Counted from the first letter of the stretch, positions 17,292 to 26,198 are shown. The stretch: 64,000 nt of DNA from Microbacterium immunditiarum (GCF_013409785.1 NZ_JACCBV010000001.1:3472001-3536000); one strand, 5' to 3'. Notes: generated from the letters alone by a model not told the origin. Program-made: numbers and translations.

Positions 17292-17884
17292 TCCGGCCAG
17301 ATCACCGACTCGACAAGGGTATCGGGGTCGATGCGGACCACCTGCGTGACCTCCGGGTTCGCCTTGAGGCGGTCGAGCTCGGCCCACCACACGGCATCCG
17401 GCCGGATGTTCTCACCGAGCACCGCGCGAACCGTGCCGGACGCCCCCGAGGCGTACGCCTCCGAGACCTGCGTCCAGGTCGCGACCGCGGCCGGGTTGTC
17501 GGCGTCCCACTCGGGCATGGCGACGCCCCGGGCCTCGATGAGCATCTCGAGCGTCGTCCCATTGTTGTCCGCGGCGATCCTCCCCGCGATCTCCTGACCG
17601 TTGCGGGGCCACATGCCGGACCAGTAGAACGCGCCATCCCTCGGCGTCCGGAAGACCTCGGGGTCGATCGTTCCGTCCGAGTTGAAGCCGGGCCGCTTCG
17701 GGTCGGGCAGGTGAGGCGTGTCGGGCCGGTCGTCGAAGACGTCCACGTCGCGCACGCCCCGGACGACGTCGTCGATGTGGCCCGATACGTTGTCGGCGAC
17801 CTGATGGAGCTTGTCCTTCGCGTGCACGAACCCCTGGAGCACCGCCTCGCGCACTTCGCGCATGATCGGCTTGATCGCGCTCAT
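17288..17884 (-). CDS. CD38-like ADP-ribosyl cyclase/NAD glycohydrolase toxin candidate (T7SS effector)
   Basis: A 198-residue protein. Residues 28-51 share the VADN-H-D-V-R-RDVD module with the nuclease toxin. After a Pro-rich linker, residues 84-198 resemble the ADP-ribosyl cyclase fold of CD38: FYWSGMW (W88, compare CD38 LLWSRI W125), TTLEMLI (E113, compare TLEDTL E146), NPAAVATWTQVSEAYASGAS (W137, compare NPVSVFWKTVSRRFAEAA W189) and VWWAELDRL (E169, compare the E226 of SVEVHNL). All four active-site positions are present; the disulfide cysteines are not. Such an enzyme would drain NAD in target cells. The match is from memory of CD38, without an alignment. Confidence 0.6.
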   Translation of the reverse strand: MSAIKPIMREVREAVLQGFVHAKDKLHQVADNVSGHIDDVVRGVRDVDVFDDRPDTPHLPDPKRPGFNSDGTIDPEVFRTPRDGAFYWSGMWPRNGQEIAGRIAADNNGTTLEMLIEARGVAMPEWDADNPAAVATWTQVSEAYASGASGTVRAVLGENIRPDAVWWAELDRLKANPEVTQVVRIDPDTLVESVIWPE

Positions 17885-17940
17885 CCGCGATCACCGTCGA
17901 GGACGCGCTCCGGCTCGAGCTCATTCGGCAAAATCGTCAT
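17881..17940 (-). pseudogene. 19-codon micro-ORF MTILPNELEPERVLDGDRG, probable remnant of a WXG100-like gene
   Basis: It begins with ILPNEL, matching the MLPNEL opening of the gene at 16119-16820, and the DNA around it (TTGCCGAATGAGCT versus TTGCCGAACGAGCT, with TGGAGGTC upstream in both) is clearly related. It ends GGATGA overlapping the toxin ATG, as the intact gene does. This looks like a large internal deletion that kept the start, stop and translational coupling. It may now serve only as a coupled leader peptide. Confidence 0.6.
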
Positions 17941-17992
17941 CAATGCAGGACCTCCACCCGCGGCAACCCTAGGCAGGCCGCGCGTGCCGCCG

Positions 17993-18014
17993 CGATGGGG
18001 AGAACTCCCCATCG
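17993..18014. promoter_or_regulatory. T7SS palindrome, copy 3 (upstream of CD38-like cassette)
   Basis: Perfect 10-bp arms CGATGGGGAG and CTCCCCATCG around a 2-nt centre. On the minus strand it ends 21 nt before the -10 box TAGGGT (17971 to 17966), which precedes the micro-ORF and toxin. Confidence 0.78.
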
Positions 18015-18034
18015 AGCGCCCGACGCGCGCGGGC

Positions 18035-19642
18035 TCAGTGGAAGAAGTGGCGCTCGCCCGTGAAGAACATCGTGACGCCCGCCTGACGCGCGGCCCCGAT
18101 GACCTCCTCGTCGCGCACGGACCCGCCGGGCTGCACGATCGCCGAGATGCCGGCGTCGATGAGCACCTGCGGTCCGTCGGCGAAGGGGAAGAACGCGTCG
18201 GATGCCGCGACAGACCCGGCCGCGCGGCCCCCTGCGCGCTCGACGGCGAGGCGGCACGAGTCCACGCGGTTGACCTGGCCCATGCCGATGCCGACGGTCG
18301 CGGAGTTCTTCGCGAGCACGATCGCGTTCGACTTGACCGCGCGGCACGCCTTCCACGCGAAGATGAGGTTCGTCATCTCGGACTCGGCCGGGCGATCGCC
18401 CGACACGAGCTGCCAGTCCTTCGCGACCGACTCGATGTCGTCGGGGAAGCGGTCGGCGTCCTGCAGCAGGAGCCCGCCCGAGATGAGGCGCACATCCATG
18501 CGCTCCTGCCGCCAGTCCGGCGGAAGCTGCAGGATGCGCAGGTTCTTCTTCTCGCGGAACAGCTCGAGGGCCGTCGGCTCGAAGTCGGGCGCGACGATCA
18601 CCTCGGTGAAGATGTCGCGCAGGTTCTCGGCCATCTTGAGCGTCACCGTGCGGTTGGCGGCGATGACTCCTCCGAACGCCGACACCGGGTCGCACTCGTG
18701 CGCACGCAGGTGCGCGCTCGCGATGGGGTCGAGGGCGTTGGGCGCCGCTACCGCGATGCCGCACGGGTTCGCGTGCTTCACGATCGCCACGGCGGGCTTG
18801 ATCATGTCGAACGCGGCGCGGAGGGCGGCATCCGCGTCGACGTAGTTGTTGTACGACATCTCCTTGCCCTGCAGCTGCTTCGCCTGGGCGATGCCGTGAC
18901 CGCCGAGGGTCGTGTAGATCGCGGCGCGCTGGTGCGAGTTCTCGCCGTAGCGCAGCATCGCGAGCCGCTCGGCCTTGATCGTGAGGTGCCTGGGGAGGGC
19001 GACGCCCTCGGCGAGCGTGCCCTCGGCGAACCACGTCGCGACCGCCGTGTCGTACGCCGCGGTGTGGGCGAACGCGCGCGCCGCGAGCTGGCGGCGCTGC
19101 GCGAGGGTCGTGCCACCCGAGCGGACAGCGTCGATGATCGCCGGGTACGCCTCGGGCGAGACGACGATCGCGACGTTCGCGTGGTTCTTCGCGGACGCGC
19201 GGACCATCGCCGGTCCGCCGATGTCGATCTGCTCGATGACGTCGTCGGAGACGGCGCCCGACGCGACCGTCTCCATGAACGGGTACAGGTTCACGACGAC
19301 GAGCTCGAACGCCCGGATGCCGAGCTCTTCGAGCTGACGCTCGTGGTCCTCCAGGCGCAGATCGGCGAGCAGGCCCGCATGGACCGACGGATGCAGCGTC
19401 TTGACGCGCCCGTCGAGGGACTCCGGGAAGCCGGTGATGCTCGACACATCGGTCACGGCGTAGCCCGCGTCGCGCAGCAGCGAGGCCGAGCCGCCCGTCG
19501 ACACGATCTCGACGCCCGCGGCGGCGAGCGCCTCGGCGAGGACGAGCAGGTCCGTCTTGTCGCTCACCGACACGAGCGCGCGACGGATCGGCACGACATC
19601 GCGGTCGCGGTAGAGGGCGGGATCGTGGCGCGGGCCTGCCAT
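18035..19642 (-). CDS. purH: Bifunctional AICAR formyltransferase / IMP cyclohydrolase
   Basis: A 535-residue cytoplasmic enzyme for the last two steps of IMP synthesis. The N-terminal cyclohydrolase part shows [27 protein letters not shown] and [16 protein letters not shown]. The C-terminal transformylase shows the YGENSHQ region ([15 protein letters not shown]), [41 protein letters not shown] and the end [14 protein letters not shown]. Length is normal for the family. AGGAG lies 5 nt before the ATG. It follows purN by 37 nt on the same strand, so both steps that use 10-formyl-tetrahydrofolate are encoded together. Confidence 0.98.
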   Translation of the reverse strand: MAGPRHDPALYRDRDVVPIRRALVSVSDKTDLLVLAEALAAAGVEIVSTGGSASLLRDAGYAVTDVSSITGFPESLDGRVKTLHPSVHAGLLADLRLEDHERQLEELGIRAFELVVVNLYPFMETVASGAVSDDVIEQIDIGGPAMVRASAKNHANVAIVVSPEAYPAIIDAVRSGGTTLAQRRQLAARAFAHTAAYDTAVATWFAEGTLAEGVALPRHLTIKAERLAMLRYGENSHQRAAIYTTLGGHGIAQAKQLQGKEMSYNNYVDADAALRAAFDMIKPAVAIVKHANPCGIAVAAPNALDPIASAHLRAHECDPVSAFGGVIAANRTVTLKMAENLRDIFTEVIVAPDFEPTALELFREKKNLRILQLPPDWRQERMDVRLISGGLLLQDADRFPDDIESVAKDWQLVSGDRPAESEMTNLIFAWKACRAVKSNAIVLAKNSATVGIGMGQVNRVDSCRLAVERAGGRAAGSVAASDAFFPFADGPQVLIDAGISAIVQPGGSVRDEEVIGAARQAGVTMFFTGERHFFH

Positions 19643-19679
19643 GGGGGCTCCTGTTGCAGTCTCGGGTTCGGTGAAGGGT

Positions 19680-20273
19680 CTAGGCCGCGGCGGCGGCGGT
19701 GAGGTCGAGCTCGCCGGTCGCGATGCGGCGCACGACGTCGATCAGAAGGCGCCGTTCGACGGGCTTGATGCGCTCGTGGAGCGCATGCTCGTCGTCGCCG
19801 GGCAGCACGGGCACGCGCTCCTGCGCGAGGATCGGGCCGGTATCGACTCCGCGGTCGACGACGATGACGCTCGCGCCGGTGCGGTCGACGCCCGCGGCGA
19901 GAGCGTCTCGCACGCCGTGCGCGCCGGGGAACTCGGGGAGGTACGCCGGGTGGGTGTTGATGACGCGAGGCGACCACGCCTCGACGAGGGACGCCGGCAG
20001 CAGCCGCATGAGGCCGCTCAGCACGATGAGGTCGGGCGCCCAGACGTCGAGCTGCGCGCCCAGCTGCTCGCCCCACTCCTCGCGGGTGGCGAATTGCTCG
20101 AACGGGACCATGAAGGTCGGGATGCCGTACTCCTCGGCGTGGCGGAATCCGTCCGCCTCGCGATCGGCGCCGACGACGACGACGCGCGCAGGGAAGTCAG
20201 GATCCGCCGCCGCGTCGAGCAGGGCTCGCAGATTCGACCCCCCGCCCGAGATGAGGACGGCGACCGTGAGCAC
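19680..20273 (-). CDS. purN: Phosphoribosylglycinamide formyltransferase
   Basis: A 197-residue GAR transformylase. The phosphate-binding start [20 protein letters not shown], the catalytic [20 protein letters not shown] (Asn-x-His) and [11 protein letters not shown] near the C-terminus are all present. It transfers a formyl group from 10-formyl-THF to GAR in purine synthesis. The GTG start is 6 nt after TAGACT with no ribosome site, so it is probably leaderless. It lies between the PerM-like gene and purH, an order conserved in many actinobacteria. Confidence 0.97.
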   Translation of the reverse strand: MLTVAVLISGGGSNLRALLDAAADPDFPARVVVVGADREADGFRHAEEYGIPTFMVPFEQFATREEWGEQLGAQLDVWAPDLIVLSGLMRLLPASLVEAWSPRVINTHPAYLPEFPGAHGVRDALAAGVDRTGASVIVVDRGVDTGPILAQERVPVLPGDDEHALHERIKPVERRLLIDVVRRIATGELDLTAAAAA

Positions 20274-20279
20274 GCGCCC

Positions 20280-20285
20280 AGTCTA
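20280..20285 (-). promoter_or_regulatory. Leaderless-type promoter of purN
   Basis: TAGACT on the minus strand ends 6 nt before the GTG at 20273. The box overlaps the end of the DUF6350 gene, so purN can be transcribed separately from it. Confidence 0.55.
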
Positions 20286-21665
20286 CCCGTCGGCTTCGGG
20301 GCCCCCCGGGGCCGCAGTCCCGGTGAGCGGCCGCCGCCCGGACCGCCGCGGCGACAGGATCAGGATCGCGGCGCCGACGAGCACCTCGACTCCGACGGCG
20401 AGGGCGACGGCACCCGGCGCGGGACCGACCTCGGCGAGGCGCCCCGGACCCACCGACCCCGAGGCGACCCACGCGAGCAGCGCGGAGATCGCGCCGGTGG
20501 CGACGGCGATGCCGAGGGTCACGACGATCCTGGGGGCAATGGGCTCGGCATCCGCCTCTTCGTCGATCCGGGTCTCGGGCGCCACCTCGACGGGCGCTCC
20601 CGTCGCCAGCAGCGCGGCAAGCGCCTCGTCGCGCTCGGGATCGGCCGCCGCGACGGGCACGGGCTCGGCGAGGGCCGCGCGCGGCGCGGCCATGCGCGAG
20701 CGCACGACCCACCCCGCGAGCACTCCCACGCCCACGGGGAGCAGCGCGAGCAGGAGGAGGAGCGTCGACGTCGTCTCAGGCACCGCCCCGAGCACGGGGA
20801 TCCCCGGGACGACCCCGAGCTGCGTGCCGGCGGGCGAGACCGCCGTGCCGGTGCCCAGCGCGAAGCCGGGCCCGGCCACGAACGCGCCGCCCCACACGAC
20901 GAGCGTCGGGAGGTAGGCGAGCTGCGCGAGCGTCAAGATCGCGGCTCCGAGGGCGTCGACGTGCGAGGACTGGAACAGCGCGATCGCCTCTCCCCCGCGC
21001 GCGACGAGGGCGACCGTCACGGCGATGCCGCCCAGGCCCACGAAACCTGCCGCGGCGACGCCGGTGCCGCGTGCGATGAGGGCCGGGGCATCCGCCCACC
21101 CGCCCGCGGACGCCTCGACGCGGTCACGGATGCGCGCGATGAGACCCGCACCCGCCTCGCTCCATTCGGCGACCACCGCTGCGACGATCGCCGGCACCGC
21201 GAACACGGCCGCCGGGACGACGATCGCCCGCCATGCGACCGCCGTCGTGATCTCGTTGCCAGACGTGCTCCATACGGCGAAGGCGATCGCCGCGAATACG
21301 AGCGAGCCGGTCGCGACGCCCGTCATCCACGCGTCGGCGCGCGACGCGCGGATCGCCGACCGCGCCGCGAACACGGCCGTGAACACAGCGAACGCGAGCG
21401 GGGCGAGCGAGAGCACGAAGGTCGCGGCATCCGCATCGATGCCCGCATCGGCCAGGAAGTCGCCGGGAAGCGCGATCTCGAGGGGGACGAGATGACCGAG
21501 CTGCCACACGGATGCCCCGGCCGGCCAGAGCGCGCGCCAGTCAGCCGCGTCGCCGAGGCCGAACACGAACAGCACCGTGAGGGGCGCGAGGACGGCCGCC
21601 AATCCGACCGCCGCCGCGACGGCGGCATCGAAGGCGGCGAGAAGGGCCACGACGAGGCGATGCAT
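20283..21665 (-). CDS. DUF6350 (PerM-like) polytopic membrane protein
   Basis: A 460-residue membrane protein with about ten hydrophobic segments in the first 370 residues (for example AAVAAAVGLAAVLAPLTVLF and TFVLSLAPLAFAVFTAVFAA), an acidic hydrophilic stretch (VAAADPERDEALAALLATGA) and three final segments. In mycobacteria the PerM gene lies next to purN/purH and is linked to cell division and persistence; the same order here supports the assignment. TAGGGT lies 9 nt before the ATG. The biochemical role is unknown. Confidence 0.85.
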   Translation of the reverse strand: MHRLVVALLAAFDAAVAAAVGLAAVLAPLTVLFVFGLGDAADWRALWPAGASVWQLGHLVPLEIALPGDFLADAGIDADAATFVLSLAPLAFAVFTAVFAARSAIRASRADAWMTGVATGSLVFAAIAFAVWSTSGNEITTAVAWRAIVVPAAVFAVPAIVAAVVAEWSEAGAGLIARIRDRVEASAGGWADAPALIARGTGVAAAGFVGLGGIAVTVALVARGGEAIALFQSSHVDALGAAILTLAQLAYLPTLVVWGGAFVAGPGFALGTGTAVSPAGTQLGVVPGIPVLGAVPETTSTLLLLLALLPVGVGVLAGWVVRSRMAAPRAALAEPVPVAAADPERDEALAALLATGAPVEVAPETRIDEEADAEPIAPRIVVTLGIAVATGAISALLAWVASGSVGPGRLAEVGPAPGAVALAVGVEVLVGAAILILSPRRSGRRPLTGTAAPGGPEADG

Positions 21666-21774
21666 GCGCGATCGACCCTACCCAGTGGACGGCGCGTGCC
21701 CCTGTAACCACTCGCGAGACCTTCGCGGGGTAACGTCGGTTCCTGAAACTTCCCTGAGAGCCGAAGGGCCCCAC

Positions 21775-23226
21775 ATGACAAGCACTCCGCCCGCCCCGCC
21801 CGAGTCCGCCGAGGAGACCGGCACCGCGCCGCCCGAGGCAGAGCCGAAGAACGCGTTCGATCGCTTCTTCGAGATCACCCGACGAGGCTCGACGATCGCG
21901 ACGGAGGTGCGAGGCGGCATCGTCACGTTCGTGACGATGGCCTACATCGTCATCCTGAACCCGATCATCCTCGCGACGCCGGATGTCGACGGCACCACCC
22001 TCTCGTCCGCCGCCGTCGCGACCTCGACCGCGCTGACGGCGGGCCTCATGACGATCCTGTTCGGCCTCGTCACGCGGCTTCCGTTCGCCTTCGCGGCGGG
22101 CCTCGGCATCAACGCCTTCGTCGCGTTCTCGGTCGTCGGGCAGGTCACGTGGGGCGAGGCGATGGCGCTCGTCGTCATCAACGGTCTGATCATCGTGCTG
22201 CTGGCCGCAACCGGACTGCGGAAGATGATCTTCGACGCCGTGCCGGTGCAGCTCAAGCTCGCGATCACGGTCGGCATCGGCCTGTTCATCGCGTTCATCG
22301 GCTTCGTCAACGCCGGGTTCGTCACCGCAACGGGCAACCCGTCCCCGCCGCTCGACCTCGGCGTGGGCGGCTCGGTCGGCTCGATCGGCACCCTGATGTT
22401 CATCATCACGCTCGTGCTCGCGGGCATCCTCATCGCCCTGCGGGTCAAGGGCGGGCTGCTGCTCGGCCTCATCGGCGGCACGATCGTCTCGTACATCGTC
22501 AACGCGATCTGGCCCGACGCGCTCGGCCTCGACCTCAGCTCGGCGGGAATCTTCGCGCTGCCCGACTTCAGCCTCGTCGGCGCGATCGACTTCGGGTTCG
22601 ATCTCGGCAAGGTCGGCATCATCGCCCTCGTGATGATCGTCTTCACGCTCGTGTTCTCGAACTTCTTCGACGCCATGGGCACGATGACGGGCCTCGCCAA
22701 CGAAGCGGGCCTCGCCGACGGTCGAGGCGACTTCCCCCGCATCAAGTCGGCGCTCATCATCGAGGGCGTCGGCGCCGTCGTCGGCGGTGGCACCTCCTCG
22801 TCGTCTGCGACCGTGTTCGTCGAGTCCGGCTCCGGCATCGGAGAGGGAGCGCGCACGGGCCTCGCGAACATCGTCACGGGTCTGCTGTTCCTCCTCGCGA
22901 TGTTCTTCACGCCCCTCACGTCGCTCGTCCCCGGCGAGGTCGCGGCGGCGGCCCTCGTGCTCGTGGGCGCGATGATGCTCGCCCAGATCAAGAACATCGA
23001 CTTCACGGACTTCCGCGTCCTGCTGCCGGTGTTCCTCACGGCGACAGTCATGCCGCTGACGTACTCGATCGCCAACGGCATCGGCGCCGGCTTCATCAGC
23101 TGGGTGCTCGTGAACGCCTTCTCCGGCCGTGCGAAGCGCGTGCACTGGCTGCTGTGGGTGGTCGCAGCAGGCTTCGCGATCTACTTCGCCCGCGGACCGA
23201 TCGAGGCGGCGCTCGGCATCGCCTGA
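21775..23226 (+). CDS. NCS2-family (AzgA-type) purine permease
   Basis: A 483-residue transporter with 12-14 predicted membrane helices. A 40-residue Pro/Glu-rich N-terminus ends NAFDRFFEITRRGSTIATEV, the hallmark opening of AzgA/GhxP-type permeases. GLGINAFVAFSVV and FSNFFDAMGTMTGLANEAG are further signatures, with GGGTSSSSATVFVESGSGI near residue 330. It likely imports hypoxanthine, guanine or adenine by proton symport, fitting beside purN/purH. The ATG at 21775 is chosen since upstream codons in the frame lack family similarity. A strong hairpin follows the gene. Confidence 0.93.
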   Translation: MTSTPPAPPESAEETGTAPPEAEPKNAFDRFFEITRRGSTIATEVRGGIVTFVTMAYIVILNPIILATPDVDGTTLSSAAVATSTALTAGLMTILFGLVTRLPFAFAAGLGINAFVAFSVVGQVTWGEAMALVVINGLIIVLLAATGLRKMIFDAVPVQLKLAITVGIGLFIAFIGFVNAGFVTATGNPSPPLDLGVGGSVGSIGTLMFIITLVLAGILIALRVKGGLLLGLIGGTIVSYIVNAIWPDALGLDLSSAGIFALPDFSLVGAIDFGFDLGKVGIIALVMIVFTLVFSNFFDAMGTMTGLANEAGLADGRGDFPRIKSALIIEGVGAVVGGGTSSSSATVFVESGSGIGEGARTGLANIVTGLLFLLAMFFTPLTSLVPGEVAAAALVLVGAMMLAQIKNIDFTDFRVLLPVFLTATVMPLTYSIANGIGAGFISWVLVNAFSGRAKRVHWLLWVVAAGFAIYFARGPIEAALGIA

Positions 23227-23239
23227 CGCGCCCGCATTC

Positions 23240-23275
23240 ACGGGAGGGGGATGCCGCCAGGCGTCCCCCTCCCGT
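23240..23275. terminator. 12-bp perfect hairpin after the NCS2 permease
   Basis: Arms 23240-23251 (ACGGGAGGGGGA) and 23264-23275 are perfectly complementary with a 12-nt loop, starting 14 nt after the permease stop. Confidence 0.8.
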
Positions 23276-23294
23276 TGCGTGGGCCGCCCGGGAG

Positions 23295-23306
23295 TAGGTT
23301 TCGGGC
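23295..23306 (+). promoter_or_regulatory. Leaderless-type promoter of the VOC remnant
   Basis: TAGGTT (23295-23300) ends 6 nt before the ATG at 23307. Confidence 0.5.
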
Positions 23307-23519
23307 ATGACAGGCCCCACCCCCTGCCTGCGCTTCGCCGGCACGGCCCGCGACGCGCTGACCTTCTACCGCTCGGTGTTCGGCGGCGACGTCGAGCTGC
23401 ACACCTACGCCGACTTCGGGCGTGACGACGGACCCGGCGACGCGATCGCGCCGGGCGACCACGACGGTCAGGTGACCGACCGCTTCGGGGTCACGTGGCT
23501 GATCGGTTACGAGGGCTGA
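23307..23519 (+). pseudogene. Internally deleted VOC-family (PhnB-like) protein
   Basis: Only 70 residues, against about 130-140 for the family. The N-terminus is a normal PhnB-like start (PCLRFAGTARDALTFYRSVF, GGDVELHTYADFG) and the end is a normal C-terminus (HDGQVTDRFGVTWLIGYEG), but the middle strands carrying a metal ligand are missing. The junction near residue 45 (GDAIAPGDHDG) is in frame, so a short product can still be made from the intact leaderless promoter. It is probably nonfunctional as a VOC enzyme. Confidence 0.7.
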
Positions 23520-23535
23520 CCCACCGCCCCGGCGG

Positions 23536-23973
23536 TCATTCCATCGGCTCGAGAACGAACACCGCAATGAGCCGGTCGGTGCGCGTCTGGTAGTTGGCGT
23601 AGTCGGGCCACGCCTCGACGGCACGTGCCCACCACTCGTCGCGCTCGGCCCCCGCGGCCTCGTGCGCGAGGTAGTCCTTCTTGACCGGACCGTCCTGCAG
23701 CTCGACGTGCGGGTGCTTGCGCATGTTGCCCGCCCACTTCGGTTCGTCGGGCGACCCGCCCTTCGACGCGACGACCGCGTAGCGCCCGTCGTGCTCGACG
23801 CGCATGAGCGCGGTCTTGCGCAGCGCGCCCGTCTTCGCGCCGACCGTGGTCAGAACGATGATCGGCTTGCCCCGCAGCTCGTTGGCCTCGGCGCCGGCGG
23901 ACTCCTCGTACCGCTCAGCCTGCTTGCGAGCCCACTCTGCCTTGCTTGGTGCGTACGTTCCGGTCAGCGGCAT
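23536..23973 (-). CDS. Nitroreductase/deazaflavin (F420)-dependent oxidoreductase, Ddn-like
   Basis: A 145-residue split-beta-barrel protein of the actinobacterial Ddn family. [20 protein letters not shown] and [20 protein letters not shown] with HPHVELQDG are the characteristic blocks around the F420-binding groove. Such enzymes reduce quinones or nitro compounds with F420H2 and are often membrane associated through the N-terminus. A TAGGGT box 6 nt before the ATG indicates a leaderless transcript. It converges with the VOC remnant. Confidence 0.9.
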   Translation of the reverse strand: MPLTGTYAPSKAEWARKQAERYEESAGAEANELRGKPIIVLTTVGAKTGALRKTALMRVEHDGRYAVVASKGGSPDEPKWAGNMRKHPHVELQDGPVKKDYLAHEAAGAERDEWWARAVEAWPDYANYQTRTDRLIAVFVLEPME

Positions 23974-23979
23974 GGTGCC

Positions 23980-23985
23980 ACCCTA
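23980..23985 (-). promoter_or_regulatory. Leaderless-type promoter of the Ddn-like gene
   Basis: TAGGGT on the minus strand, 6 nt before the ATG at 23973. Confidence 0.55.
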
Positions 23986-23996
23986 GCCCGACGGCA

Positions 23997-24028
23997 GAGG
24001 GGTCGGATGCCGCGGCATCCGACCCCTC
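23997..24028. terminator. 32-bp perfect palindrome after sucD
   Basis: GAGGGGTCGGATGCC and its complement meet at a GC centre, forming a 15-bp stem 12 nt beyond the sucD stop. It contains two inverted copies of the GGATGCC heptamer that recurs throughout the window. It also insulates the Ddn-like gene's promoter from sucCD transcription. Confidence 0.8.
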
Positions 24029-24040
24029 GTGAGTCTCGCG

Positions 24041-24943
24041 TCAGAGCGACTCGATGATCTCGCGCATGAGCGCAGCCGTCTCGCTCGGAGTCTTGCCGAC
24101 CTTGACGCCGGCGGCCTCGAGGGCCTCCTTCTTCGCCTGCGCGGTGCCGGCCGAGCCGGACACGATCGCGCCCGCGTGACCCATCGTCTTGCCCTCGGGC
24201 GCCGTGAAGCCGGCGACGTAGCCGACGACGGGCTTGGTGACGTTGGCCTTGATGAAGTCGGCCGCGCGCTCCTCGGCGTCGCCGCCGATCTCGCCGATCA
24301 TGACGATCGCCTTCGTCTCGGGGTCGGCCTCGAACGCGGCGAGCGCGTCGATGTGCGTGGTGCCGATGATCGGGTCGCCGCCGATGCCGATCGCCGTCGA
24401 GAACCCGATGTCGCGCAGCTCGAACATCATCTGGTATGTGAGCGTGCCCGACTTCGACACGAGGCCGATCGGGCCCTTGCCGGTGATGTTGGCCGGCGTG
24501 ATGCCGACCAGCGACTCGTCGGGCGTGATGATGCCGGGGCAGTTCGGGCCGATGATGCGGGTCTTGTCGCCCTTGGAGTTCGCGTACGCCCAGGCCTCGG
24601 CGGTGTCACCGACCGGCACGCCCTCGGTGATCACGACGAGCAGTGGGATCTCGGCGTCGATGGCCTCGACCATCGCGTCCTTCGTGTAGGCGGCGGGGAC
24701 GAAGACGATGGACACATCCGCGCCGGTCTTCTCGATCGCCTCGGCCACGGTCCCGAACACGGGCAGCTCCACGGCCGCGCCGCTCTCGTCGGTGTGCAAC
24801 ACGGTCGTGCCGGCCTTGCGCGCGTTGACGCCGCCGACGACCTGCGTGCCCGCCTTCAGCATGAGCGCGGTGTGCTTCGTGCCTTCGCCGCCGGTGATGC
24901 CCTGGACGATGACCTTGGAGTCCTTGTCAAGAAAGATCGACAT
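24041..24943 (-). CDS. sucD: Succinyl-CoA ligase, alpha subunit
   Basis: A 300-residue subunit. The CoA-binding start [20 protein letters not shown], the [10 protein letters not shown] block and the active-site histidine in [20 protein letters not shown] are all present. With SucC it interconverts succinyl-CoA and succinate with substrate-level phosphorylation in the TCA cycle. Length is normal. It follows sucC by 45 nt; this gap holds a repeat-like GCTGAGCTCGTCGAAGCG element, unusual inside an operon. AAGGAACAGGA precedes the ATG. Confidence 0.98.
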   Translation of the reverse strand: MSIFLDKDSKVIVQGITGGEGTKHTALMLKAGTQVVGGVNARKAGTTVLHTDESGAAVELPVFGTVAEAIEKTGADVSIVFVPAAYTKDAMVEAIDAEIPLLVVITEGVPVGDTAEAWAYANSKGDKTRIIGPNCPGIITPDESLVGITPANITGKGPIGLVSKSGTLTYQMMFELRDIGFSTAIGIGGDPIIGTTHIDALAAFEADPETKAIVMIGEIGGDAEERAADFIKANVTKPVVGYVAGFTAPEGKTMGHAGAIVSGSAGTAQAKKEALEAAGVKVGKTPSETAALMREIIESL

Positions 24944-24959
24944 TCCTGTTCCTTATCTT

Positions 24960-24990
24960 CGGTCGCTGAGCTCGTCGAAGCGTCGCGCTC
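24960..24990. repeat. GCTGAGCTCGTCGAAGCG repeat between sucC and sucD
   Basis: A degenerate, partly palindromic GAGC/GCTC element (GAGCTC core) in the 45-nt gap of the sucCD operon, similar in build to elements at 40210, 50318 and 52549. Confidence 0.45.
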
Positions 24991-26155
24991 AGGCCTGGTT
25001 CGCCAGTTCAGCGGCCTTGTCGGCGCCTTCGTCCATCGTGGCGGCGAGCGTGACGAGCGGGTGGTTCGCGTCCTGCAGGATGCGGCGGCCCTCCTCGACG
25101 CGGTTGCCGTCGATGCGCACGACGAGCGGCTTGGTCGCGGTCGAGCCGAGCTCGGCGAGCGCGCCGACGATGCCCTTCGCGACGGCGTCGCACGCGGTGA
25201 TGCCGCCGAACACGTTGACGAACACGGACTTGACCTGCGGATCGCCGAGGATGACGTCCAGGCCCGCGGCCATGATCTCCGCCGACGCGCCGCCGCCGAT
25301 GTCGAGGAAGTTGGCGGGCTTGACGCCGCCGTGGCGCTCACCGGCGTAGGCGACGACGTCGAGCGTCGACATGACCAAGCCCGCGCCGTTGCCGATGACG
25401 CCCACCTCGCCGTCGAGCTTGACGTAGTTGAGGTCGTTCTCCTTGGCTTTGGCCTCGAGCGGGTCGGCGGCCGCCTTGTCTTCGAGCAGCGCGTGCGACG
25501 CGTGGCGGAACTCGGCGTTGTCGTCGAGCGTCACTTTGCCGTCGAGGGCGATGATGTCGCCCTCCTCGGTCTGCACGAGCGGGTTGACCTCGACGAGCGT
25601 CGCGTCCTCGCCCTTGTAGACGTTGAAGAGCTTCACGAACACGTCGGCGACCTTCGGGGCGAGCTCGTCGTCGAAGTTCGCGGCCTTCGCGATCTCGAGC
25701 GCCTTCGCCCCGTCGATGCCCGTCAGCGGGTCGACCTGGACGCGCGCGAGCGCCTCGGGCTTCTCGACGGCGAGCTGCTCGATCTCCATGCCGCCCTCGA
25801 CCGAGCACAACGCGAGGTACGAGCGGTTGGCGCGGTCGAGCAGCACCGAGAAGTAGAACTCCTTCGCGATGCGCGCACCGGCGGCGACCATGACCCGCTT
25901 GACGACGTGGCCCTTGATGTCGAGGCCGAGGATCGCCTTCGCGGCCTCGAACGCCTCGTCGGGCGTCTTGGCGACCTTGACGCCGCCGGCCTTGCCGCGG
26001 CCGCCGGTCTTGACCTGGGCCTTGACCACGACGACGCCGCCGAGCTTCTCGGCGGCGGCTTTGGCTTCTTCAGGGGTGTCGGCGACGATGCCGGCGAGCA
26101 CCGGCACCTCGTACTTCTCGAAAAGGTCTCGTGCCTGGTACTCGTAAAGATCCAC
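24989..26155 (-). CDS. sucC: Succinyl-CoA ligase, beta subunit
   Basis: A 388-residue ADP/GDP-forming subunit with an ATP-grasp fold: [20 protein letters not shown] at the start, [20 protein letters not shown], and near the C-terminus [20 protein letters not shown] and [20 protein letters not shown]. The GTG at 26155 has AAGGA upstream. A 20-bp interrupted palindrome lies 44-63 nt upstream and may be a regulatory site for TCA-cycle control. Forms the enzyme with sucD downstream. Confidence 0.98.
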   Translation of the reverse strand: MDLYEYQARDLFEKYEVPVLAGIVADTPEEAKAAAEKLGGVVVVKAQVKTGGRGKAGGVKVAKTPDEAFEAAKAILGLDIKGHVVKRVMVAAGARIAKEFYFSVLLDRANRSYLALCSVEGGMEIEQLAVEKPEALARVQVDPLTGIDGAKALEIAKAANFDDELAPKVADVFVKLFNVYKGEDATLVEVNPLVQTEEGDIIALDGKVTLDDNAEFRHASHALLEDKAAADPLEAKAKENDLNYVKLDGEVGVIGNGAGLVMSTLDVVAYAGERHGGVKPANFLDIGGGASAEIMAAGLDVILGDPQVKSVFVNVFGGITACDAVAKGIVGALAELGSTATKPLVVRIDGNRVEEGRRILQDANHPLVTLAATMDEGADKAAELANQA

Positions 26156-26198
26156 AGTGCAGTCCTTCGTGGGCGAACGTGGCTTCGGCCGCAGAAAA

